A stretch of 64,000 nt of DNA from an uncultured Bacteroides sp. (lineage in GTDB: Bacteria > Bacteroidota > Bacteroidia > Bacteroidales > Bacteroidaceae), in NCBI GenBank assembly GCA_944322285.1, contig CALUOR010000001.1, positions 62,001 through 126,000 of the forward strand, in the 5' to 3' direction. Numbering within the stretch: the stretch's first letter is position 1; each line of letters starts with the position of its first letter. The translations under genes and the position numbers were made by a program. The notes under the pieces are model-generated. The model worked only from the letters and a program-made list of their open reading frames with translations, did no database searches and was not told where the DNA came from. Positions 43,186 to 50,239 of this stretch are shown piece after piece.

Positions 43186-43326
43186 GAATGGGAATTTAGC
43201 GCGCGCAAGCGCGCTTTAAATGAAGAATTAAGAATTAGGCTGCGCTGTCCGTGTACACAATCACGCCGCATGGTAATTCTTCATTCTTAATTCATCATTC
43301 TTCATTTAAAAGATAAATTATCATTA
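43186..43326. repeat. Modular inverted-repeat element, copy E
   Basis: Ends GAATGGGAATTTA (43186-43198) and TAAATTATCATTA (43314-43326). Interior as in copy A (small GC hairpin at the left, central block in the same orientation) but with shorter left arms. The right end is 12 bases before the ATG at 43339. Confidence 0.85.
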
Positions 43327-43338
43327 ACAACAACATAT

Positions 43339-44403
43339 ATGAAAACATACTTATATCCTTTATTGGCGGGTCTCCTGTGCCTCGCAGGCTGCACGGGCGA
43401 CAACACGCCCATGGAACAGCCGGAGGAGACCGCCGCCACCTTCCGCATCGACACCCGCGGCGAGATAGACCCCGACCGCCTGGCGCGCCTCTACATCGGT
43501 GAGCGCAAGCCCGAACACTTCACCGAAGACCCCACACACCTGCACGTCAACCGCATCGTGGACTTCGAGGACGGAGAAGTAACCGTCACCGGACTGAAAC
43601 CCCAGTGGTACAAATTCGCCTTCGTCAGCGTGCCTCGCATCGAAGGCACCCACACCGACATCTTCACCGAGACCACTCCCGGTAAAGGCTCGTGCGACCT
43701 GAACGACCAGATGATAGACTACAAGCCCGTGTTCCTCCAAGGAGTAGGCAGCTACATGATGGAGAACCCGAAAGAGGAAAACAATACGTCCAATATACCA
43801 ATACACTCCACCCCCGACGGCGACATCTTCCGCAAGGTCATCAACCGCTGGACAGAGAGCGGAAAGACGGTCAGCGAGAGCGTCGAGATGAACCGCCTGA
43901 ACGGCCAGCTCGTCATCAACATGGGCGTGCTGGAGGATCAGTTTGACTGCGACGGTTTCACGCAGGGCAAAGTGACCGTCACCGTCACCGTGAACGACCT
44001 CCCCACCCGCCTCTACATCACGGACAACGATGTGGATGAGATAAAGACCGCGGACAACTACAACTCCATGTCGTGGCAGACACAGCCGCAGCCGAACGAA
44101 ATCATAAGGAATGAAGAAGGCAACAAAGTTGATGTCGAAAAGAAACACCACGTCATCTACATCAACCTGCTGCCCGCCACCCTGAGCGGCAGCGTGACGG
44201 TGACAACGCCTAACGGAACCTTCACCTATCCCCTGCAAGGCGCCACGGGACAGCCGGTCATCAAGCCGAACACACGGACATGGCTGACGTTCAACGGCGT
44301 AGCCGACGGCCAATTCACCGTACAATATGCCGGATATGAGGAGACACAGATAGATGTGGATGATGACGCGTGGGACGGATGGCAGGAACAAATTATCATT
44401 TAA
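43339..44403 (+). CDS. FimB/Mfa2-like fimbrial lipoprotein
   Basis: The 354-residue lipoprotein (C18 in LAGC) carries fimbrillin-like beta-domain features and an RGEIDPDRLARLYIGE start after the acidic leader. Motifs of the kind NGQLVINMGVLEDQFD and VTVTVNDLPTRLYITD support two beta-sandwich domains. The last residues (QIII) and the stop codon are supplied by a sequence, CAAATTATCATTTAA (44389-44403), matching the right end of the modular elements; the next gene begins just after it. The signal peptide is nearly identical to that of the next gene. Confidence 0.6.
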   Translation: MKTYLYPLLAGLLCLAGCTGDNTPMEQPEETAATFRIDTRGEIDPDRLARLYIGERKPEHFTEDPTHLHVNRIVDFEDGEVTVTGLKPQWYKFAFVSVPRIEGTHTDIFTETTPGKGSCDLNDQMIDYKPVFLQGVGSYMMENPKEENNTSNIPIHSTPDGDIFRKVINRWTESGKTVSESVEMNRLNGQLVINMGVLEDQFDCDGFTQGKVTVTVTVNDLPTRLYITDNDVDEIKTADNYNSMSWQTQPQPNEIIRNEEGNKVDVEKKHHVIYINLLPATLSGSVTVTTPNGTFTYPLQGATGQPVIKPNTRTWLTFNGVADGQFTVQYAGYEETQIDVDDDAWDGWQEQIII

Positions 44404-44415
44404 AACAACAACGAT

Positions 44416-45942
44416 ATGAAGACATACTTATACCCCCTACTGGCAGGCCTGCTGAGCCTCGCCGCCTGCACCAACGACACCTTGCAGGAAATTGCGCCCG
44501 TTGCCCCCGGAGAGAACACCCCCGCCGCCAACACGGGCAAAGGCACATTCTTCGTGGACTACAGCGTGGATGGCGGCGCATCGACCCGTGCCGACAATCC
44601 ACTGAAAGTACAGACGCTGGACTACTACGTCTATTATGCAGAGGGCGGAGAGTTGGTGAAGCACCGCCGCATCCGCATCAATCCCAACCAGTCGTTCCCC
44701 CTGACGCGCGAAGACATGACGTGGGAGCAACGCCAGGCCCTGCAAGACACCCTGCAGTATGACGTGAAGTACCGCACCCTCTTCATTGCCAACGTAGATT
44801 CCACGCTCTTCAACTACGGTACGTACGGCGATACCAATCCCCATCCTGCCGTAGTGACGGGCGACACCCTCTACCAGAACGCCCGCATCCTGCTGCCCAA
44901 CGTTCCGTTCCATGAAGACAACTATTATTGCCTGTGGGAAGACACGTTGCACCAGCTCAGCACCGCCCCATTGAATGGTCCCATGAAGCGTAACGATGTA
45001 CTGCTGCAACGGATTGTGACGAGGACGGATATAAAGAGAGTGGAGACGCCGACAACGCTGTATGACGCGATTGCCAATAGCGTTTATGCAGAAGATGGAG
45101 AGTGGTATGGGCACATTAAAGAAGAAGTGGACCAAAAAATAAATGCGTTCATCACATATATCACAAAGTGCGTGGGATATAATCTCAGCCACACATCTGG
45201 CAATATGAAAATCTTTGAAAAAAACGATAAAGCTGTTGAAAAGCTTACAGAATTATTAAGTAACAATAAAAAAGCCATTTACGACTACATAAAGGACAAA
45301 TTTGTACAAGCTTATGTAGAAGACATTGAAGAATTGTATACCCCGCGTGTAATAGATTGGGCCAATATAACAAGTGCACAAATCAATTACGATGCCAGCC
45401 AACGAGCCAATGCTATAGGATTTGATTTAACTGGACATCACGATTCGGCACTCTCCAATACTGCGTTAGGGCAAATAACCGATGAACACAGTATCCGTTT
45501 CTTCGGTTTCCAAGGAACGGCCCTAAACAGTTTCTCCAGCATAACATTAAACAACACAACGACCATCTCGGGAACATCGTTCAACACGAACCAAAGTATT
45601 AATACACATTGCGGTCTGATTTGCGACCCAGTTAAATCTGTCACCCTTGAAGAAAATATATCCACCACAAGTGGTGAAGATTTTTATGACCTCACAGAAG
45701 CAATGAAAGACGTTAATGGTTGGGACGACTTCACCAAAATGGATGCAGTAGATAGCGATGAAGATATCATCACCGTTATCAATTATTTCTTTGGCTGCGG
45801 TTTATGGGGACTTGGACATATTAACGATGAATTAGAAGACCATAGCCTTCAAGAATTCCCCTTTTCAATCACGCGCCCAATCATTACAACCGATAATAAT
45901 GTAGCACTCATATGGGAACTCGTGAATGAAAATAATCCGTAA
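44416..45942 (+). CDS. Paralogous fimbrial lipoprotein with AT-rich C-terminal half
   Basis: The signal peptide MKTYLYPLLAGLLSLAACT differs from the preceding gene at only two or three positions, and the leader before the ATG is also shared, so this arose by a tandem duplication of at least the 5' end. The first 190 residues are fimbrillin-like (TLDYYVYYAEG, YRTLFIANVDSTLFNYG). From about residue 200 the sequence changes: bases from roughly 45050 are markedly more AT-rich than the rest of the locus, and a helical segment (about 225-300, DDKAVEKLTELL-like) appears. The C-terminal part has no family I recognise. It ends the run of six lipoprotein genes and is followed by the palindrome array and a strong terminator. 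Confidence 0.6.
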   Translation: MKTYLYPLLAGLLSLAACTNDTLQEIAPVAPGENTPAANTGKGTFFVDYSVDGGASTRADNPLKVQTLDYYVYYAEGGELVKHRRIRINPNQSFPLTREDMTWEQRQALQDTLQYDVKYRTLFIANVDSTLFNYGTYGDTNPHPAVVTGDTLYQNARILLPNVPFHEDNYYCLWEDTLHQLSTAPLNGPMKRNDVLLQRIVTRTDIKRVETPTTLYDAIANSVYAEDGEWYGHIKEEVDQKINAFITYITKCVGYNLSHTSGNMKIFEKNDKAVEKLTELLSNNKKAIYDYIKDKFVQAYVEDIEELYTPRVIDWANITSAQINYDASQRANAIGFDLTGHHDSALSNTALGQITDEHSIRFFGFQGTALNSFSSITLNNTTTISGTSFNTNQSINTHCGLICDPVKSVTLEENISTTSGEDFYDLTEAMKDVNGWDDFTKMDAVDSDEDIITVINYFFGCGLWGLGHINDELEDHSLQEFPFSITRPIITTDNNVALIWELVNENNP

Positions 45943-45949
45943 TGCCCCT

Positions 45950-46029
45950 GTTACGGCAGGTGTAACAATTCCGACAGGCGGAATGCTTCTATTCCGGCAC
46001 CCGGAATACTTCTGTTCCGGCCATCGGAA
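45950..46029. repeat. Tandem palindrome array, 23-base period
   Basis: Four short hairpins at 23-base spacing follow the stop codon: GTTAC/GTAAC (45950-45966), ATTCCG/CGGAAT (45968-45984), ATTCCGG/CCGGAAT (45991-46007) and TTCCG/CGGAA (46015-46029). The last three have variable loops (ACAGG, CAC, GCCAT) but keep the stems. Confidence 0.75.
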
Positions 46030-46171
46030 AAAGATGAGAATGGTTAGGATAGATAACATAAAAATATTGGGCGGACCTCGTGCAGGCCGGCCTCTGGTCG
46101 TCGGGAGACGGTCGTTCTTTTATAAAAGCCCTAAGAAAAACTCTTAGGAATAAAAATTGTTTGTTTTGTTT

Positions 46172-46203
46172 AGCCGCGCAGAAGCGTCTGCGCGGTTTTT
46201 TAT
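46172..46203 (+). terminator. Strong Rho-independent terminator ending the fimbrial gene run
   Basis: CCGCGCAG pairs with CTGCGCGG around AAGCGT, followed by TTTTTTATT. A weaker hairpin (CCTAAG/CTTAGG) lies about 35 bases upstream. Confidence 0.85.
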
Positions 46204-46206
46204 TGA

Positions 46207-46363
46207 AAATGATAATTTAATGTGCTAATATGCTAATGTGCCAATGTGCTAATTGGGCTGCGCTGTGTTTGCGCTGGCGTGTTCTCATGCCGCAGGGCAT
46301 TAGCACATTGGCACATCAGCACATTGACACATTGCGGGGCTCCGCCCCGCTAAATTCCCATTT
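46207..46363. repeat. Modular inverted-repeat element, copy F (GTGCTAAT-type arms, reversed)
   Basis: AAATGATAATTTA (46207-46219) and TAAATTCCCATTT (46351-46363) are the family's ends in the opposite orientation. The arms are repeats of TGTGCTAATGTGCCAATG rather than gaattaagaatgaag. The centre still begins GGCTGCGCTGT and ends ATGCCGCAGGG, and a small GC hairpin (GCGGGGCTCCGCCCCGC) adjoins the GGGAATTTA end, as in copy A. Confidence 0.8.
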
Positions 46364-46447
46364 GTAGTATAACCTAAATATGATCAATTACTTATAATTA
46401 GTTGCTTAAACAAATGACGATTGGCTGCTTATGTGGAAAAAAATGCG

Positions 46448-46455
46448 TATCTTTG
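46448..46455 (+). promoter_or_regulatory. -7 box for the second LruC lipoprotein gene
   Basis: TATCTTTG matches TAnnTTTG, 42 bases before the ATG; TTGG at 46421-46424 may be the upstream box. Confidence 0.65.
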
Positions 46456-46497
46456 CAGCGGTAAAGCGAACAAGGAATATTTTAAACAAAACAAACT

Positions 46498-48486
46498 ATG
46501 AGAACTTTATGGATTTTTGTGGCTGCATTTGCGCTATGCAGTTGTGTGGAAGATGTGTATAAAGATCCGCAAGAGGAACCGGGGAATACGGAATACAACG
46601 ATTTCGATTTCTCTACCGTGGCTTCGGACATCAATCTGGAGGTGGGCTACCGCAACATGGGAGTGGAAGCCGCTGTATATTTTGAGGTGTATGACGAGAA
46701 TCCCGTGGAGTGGACGGAGCATAGCTACCGTAAGCGCACCGACATAGAGCCTCTGTATGCTGCCTACACCGGCGAGGACGGCGTGTTTCGTGGCAAAGTG
46801 GATTTGCCCGCCTATATGAAGAAAGCCTATATTTATACCCCTGCATTCTATGCCCGGACGCTGATTGAGGCGGACGTGGTGAACGGCACCGTTGTGGCTA
46901 CTGATGATGAACCTGAGACAAGAGCCAACGGAGATGACCGCCGTACGGGAGGAAACGGCGTGTGCTACATGGTGGAAGGCCAAAACCAACAGAACTACCG
47001 AGATACGCGCTGGAAAACTTGGCTTGGCACGTACACCCGTGAAGGATATGTAAATTATGAGTATGCGGGCGGCGAGTTGTCTATTGATAATATGGGCGAT
47101 TTGTATACAGCTCATTCTATGGTGATTAATGTAAACCATGATTGTCCGGAACGTTATCGTAGTTATCAAGACCTGTATCTGAATGAACAAGCAGAAATTG
47201 CGGTAGCTTTCTTGGGCCAGAATACATGCTGGAATTGCTCGTTGGGCTATTATTACTATCGCGAAACAGAGGGGGTGCCTGAGAATCTGAACGAAGCGCA
47301 CGTCATCTTGCTTTTCCCGAACACGCAGGATGGCAAATGGACAAATAACCTTAATAGTGCCAAAGCAACAAGGGGAATAGAACGTGGCACTACTGTCCAA
47401 CTGATGTATTATCCGAATATTGCAGAGGGAAGTCAAGAAGGAGCAACTTCTGTTTTCCCGGCAGGGTATCGGATAGGCTTTGTGTTGGCAAACAACGCAT
47501 GGTCCGAACGAGTAGCAGGTTTTAAAGGAAATAACTTGGATCGTACAGCGACATCGAAAGGTCTAAGTGTAAATGGGAATGGAAGCCCATACGGTGAACC
47601 GCGTACGGCGGCTTATAAAAATACGGAGGAGGGTGTGACAATCATTTCTTTTGAGGATTATCATGACGACGAAAACTTCAGCGACGTTGTTATTGCCATG
47701 AAAACCAATCCGGTAGACGCCGTGTCCGATGTTCCCGATGTAGACCCGGATGAAATAGTAACCACTACGAACGAATTGCAAGGAATCTATGCCTTTGAAG
47801 ACCTTTGGCCCGACAATGGCGACTACGACATGAACGATGTCCTGGTTCGTTATCATTACGGAAAGTTGTACGATATTTATGAAGAGGTTCATGCCGAGAC
47901 ATTCACGTTCAAGACCTTCTCCAACTATGCAGGTAACAACAACGGCCTGGCATTTACCTTGCCCGAAGGATTCCCTGTCACAAGAGGTATGAAGTATGAG
48001 ATAAAACTGCCGGAAGCGGAAGACTTCACGGAAGCGAATTTCACCTACGAGGAGGAAACCCATACATTCCTCTTGACGGACAATGTAAAGACAAACATGG
48101 GCGCCGAATATCGGGTAACGCTGAATTATGAGAAACCATTCAAACTTGAAGAAAGCAAAGTGCGTAAGGCTCAAGTGTTCATTTACAAGCCGGGTGCGGG
48201 AGACGGCCGTTGGGAAGTGCACATAGCCCGTGAGGCTCCTACTTCCAAGATGGACGATTCTTATTTCGGCACGGGCGATGACAGCTCGAATCCCGGCAGC
48301 GGCCTTTATTATGTGAACAACACCAATTATCCGTTTGCCTTCTTCCTGGCAGGCGCCACCGAGGATGATTTAAGTAATTTGCTTGTGCCTGAAAATGAGA
48401 GTGTGCCTATCAGCGAATTGTATCCGCAATATATCAATTGGAGTGAAAGCAAGGGTGCGGAAAATGCCGATTGGTATAAGGAGTGA
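46498..48486 (+). CDS. LruC-domain (DUF4842-type) surface lipoprotein, second copy
   Basis: The 662-residue lipoprotein (C16 in LCSC) has an N-terminal part (about 30-420) with an EVYDENPVEWTEHSYRKR beta segment and a DUF4114-like region (GYRIGFVLANNAW, near 320). A C-terminal LruC domain follows, recognisable by IYAFEDLWPDNGDYDMNDVLVRYHY near 430. It is distinct from the copy at 545-2908 in length, and lacks its acidic Pro-rich linker. It has its own promoter. It starts after the fimbrial terminator, so it is not part of that transcript. The family's role is unknown to me; a calcium-rich surface role is a guess from its acidic loops. Confidence 0.82.
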   Translation: MRTLWIFVAAFALCSCVEDVYKDPQEEPGNTEYNDFDFSTVASDINLEVGYRNMGVEAAVYFEVYDENPVEWTEHSYRKRTDIEPLYAAYTGEDGVFRGKVDLPAYMKKAYIYTPAFYARTLIEADVVNGTVVATDDEPETRANGDDRRTGGNGVCYMVEGQNQQNYRDTRWKTWLGTYTREGYVNYEYAGGELSIDNMGDLYTAHSMVINVNHDCPERYRSYQDLYLNEQAEIAVAFLGQNTCWNCSLGYYYYRETEGVPENLNEAHVILLFPNTQDGKWTNNLNSAKATRGIERGTTVQLMYYPNIAEGSQEGATSVFPAGYRIGFVLANNAWSERVAGFKGNNLDRTATSKGLSVNGNGSPYGEPRTAAYKNTEEGVTIISFEDYHDDENFSDVVIAMKTNPVDAVSDVPDVDPDEIVTTTNELQGIYAFEDLWPDNGDYDMNDVLVRYHYGKLYDIYEEVHAETFTFKTFSNYAGNNNGLAFTLPEGFPVTRGMKYEIKLPEAEDFTEANFTYEEETHTFLLTDNVKTNMGAEYRVTLNYEKPFKLEESKVRKAQVFIYKPGAGDGRWEVHIAREAPTSKMDDSYFGTGDDSSNPGSGLYYVNNTNYPFAFFLAGATEDDLSNLLVPENESVPISELYPQYINWSESKGAENADWYKE

Positions 48487-48654
48487 AACGATAAAGAGGG
48501 GAATGCTGCTTTGTGTGATATTTTTGATATACGGCACATTTCCCTCTTTCGATAAGAAAAAACTCAGTGCCTTCCTTACCTGGATACTCACAACAGGCTG
48601 ATAACGAGCTAAATATAAATACTTCTTTCAATACAACCTTTTAACTCTTTCATC
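48487..48654. other. Region after the LruC gene with an imperfect hairpin, no gene called
   Basis: AAAGAGGGGAATG (about 48494) and CATTTCCCTCTTT (about 48537) form a large imperfect stem that may terminate the LruC transcript; no T-run follows. No reading frame here is convincing. Confidence 0.4.
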
Positions 48655-48661
48655 GGGCTAC

Positions 48662-48759
48662 AGTCCTCCGTCAGTCCCAGTTAAGAAGGACTGCAGTCCT
48701 AGCACGGCAGGACTCGAGTCCTAGCTAAGGAGGACTGCAGTCCTGGTTAAGTAGGACGG
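48662..48759. repeat. Tandem palindrome array, 22-base period
   Basis: AGGACTGCAGTCCT (48687-48700), AGGACTCGAGTCCT (48709-48722) and AGGACTGCAGTCCT (48731-48744) are perfect 14-base palindromes spaced exactly 22 bases apart with 8-base spacers. Degenerate half-units flank them (AGTCCT at 48662-48667, AGGAC at 48753). Confidence 0.8.
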
Positions 48760-48820
48760 ACGTAAAAACAAACTGTAAACTATTCTGCTTGTATTCTAAA
48801 CCAACTCCATCCGCTATTCG

Positions 48821-48851
48821 TTTGCAGATTCTGTTTTTTATCGTAACTTTG
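48821..48851 (+). promoter_or_regulatory. Promoter (TTTG / TAACTTTG) for the ThrE-like gene
   Basis: TTTG at 48821-48824 and TAACTTTG at 48844-48851 with a 19-base spacer; the ATG is 31 bases downstream. Confidence 0.75.
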
Positions 48852-48882
48852 CGCCCCGAAACATAAAAACAGATACGGAAAG

Positions 48883-50229
48883 ATGGCTAAGGCGTTAACT
48901 GACCAGGAAATAGCTTTGCTCAGACGGAAGCTTGACCTGCTACTCCGGACGGGGAAACTATTGGTAGAAAGTGCGGCGGATACCAACCGCGTTGTGCGTA
49001 ACATGAACCGCGTGGCGGCTTACTTGGGATTGCCCGAAGAGAAGCTGCATATAGACGTGAGTTACACCATGCTGCTGGTGAATGTGAGCGACGGGCGGCA
49101 TTCGTTCTCCAAGTTTCAGAAGTGCGAGAATCACGGCATCAATATGACGGCCCTGTCGGAGATAAGCAAACTTTCCTGGAGGGCCATTGAAGAAGATTAT
49201 TCCTTGGACCAATATGAGGAAGAACTGGAACGCATCCGGACGAAGAAACGTAACTATGCGCCTCACTTGATAGCCATCGGGGCCGCCTTTGCCTGCGGTG
49301 GTTTCTGCAAGCTGTTCGGGGGCGACTGGCTGGCTTTTCTGTTCGCTTCCATTTGCGCCTTTGTGGGATTTAAGATGCGCGCCTACAGCAATGCGTTCGG
49401 CATCAATCATTATATGAGCATGGCCATTGCGGCTTTTGTGGCCACGTGTCTGGCTTATGCTACAACGTTTACAGGCTTGTCATCCACGCCTTATCATCCT
49501 TTATTGGCTTGCGCTTTGTTTATTGTGCCCGGTGTGCCGCTCATCAATTGCGTAGACGACATGATAGACAATTACATCTCGGTAGGTATTGTCAGGGCGG
49601 TGAATACGGCACTGATCGTAGGAGCCATGGCATTTGGCATCGTGCTGGCTATGCGCCTGCTGATGATGGAAGACGTGGTGATAGACCGCAAGTTCAGCGA
49701 GCTGAGCATCGTGCCTCACGACACGTATTGGGCATACGCTTTTGCGGCCGCCATCTCGGCCATGGGTTTCTCCATGATATTCAATATCCAGCGACGCCTG
49801 TTGTGGGTGGTGGCCATTGGGGGAATGCTGGCCGTGTGTACGCGTAACTTTGTGAACTTCGAGATGGGTTTCGGTCCGGTGGTAGGTTCCTTTATGGGCG
49901 CGCTGGTGGTAAGCCTGGTAGCGGTGAAGGCGGTGCATTGGTTTCATGTGCCCAACCATGTGCTGACCATTCCTTCCGTCATACCGATGATTCCCGGTGT
50001 ATTGATGTATCGCTCGCTCTTCGGGCTTATCAACATGACGGGGGTAGTGGGCGAAGTGACGGCCGTGGTGTACAACGGCATTAATGCGTCTCTCATCATC
50101 CTATGCATCGCGTTGGGCGTGGCTTTGCCAAACATTGTGGCCCGCCGCTATATAGCCAAAGACCGCCGTCGCTTCCTGGCTGAAGAATTGCAGAAACGCA
50201 GGGAACGCGGGAAGTTTATAGAGTGGTAA
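48883..50229 (+). CDS. Threonine/serine exporter family protein (ThrE-like)
   Basis: The 448-residue protein has a soluble N-terminal part (about 1-125; LLVESAADTNRVVRNMNRVA and similar motifs match the ThrE domain) and about ten membrane helices, in the two halves ThrE and ThrE_2 fused in one chain. By analogy with Corynebacterium ThrE it would export threonine and serine, driven by the proton gradient; the substrate here is not proven. A lone gene, convergent with the patatin gene at only ten bases. Confidence 0.85.
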   Translation: MAKALTDQEIALLRRKLDLLLRTGKLLVESAADTNRVVRNMNRVAAYLGLPEEKLHIDVSYTMLLVNVSDGRHSFSKFQKCENHGINMTALSEISKLSWRAIEEDYSLDQYEEELERIRTKKRNYAPHLIAIGAAFACGGFCKLFGGDWLAFLFASICAFVGFKMRAYSNAFGINHYMSMAIAAFVATCLAYATTFTGLSSTPYHPLLACALFIVPGVPLINCVDDMIDNYISVGIVRAVNTALIVGAMAFGIVLAMRLLMMEDVVIDRKFSELSIVPHDTYWAYAFAAAISAMGFSMIFNIQRRLLWVVAIGGMLAVCTRNFVNFEMGFGPVVGSFMGALVVSLVAVKAVHWFHVPNHVLTIPSVIPMIPGVLMYRSLFGLINMTGVVGEVTAVVYNGINASLIILCIALGVALPNIVARRYIAKDRRRFLAEELQKRRERGKFIEW

Positions 50230-50239
50230 GAAATACGCT

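Noticed and set aside
48662..48759. Possible CRISPR array from regular short repeats
   Set aside because: The units are 14-base palindromes with 8-base spacers; CRISPR repeats and spacers are longer and no cas gene is present.
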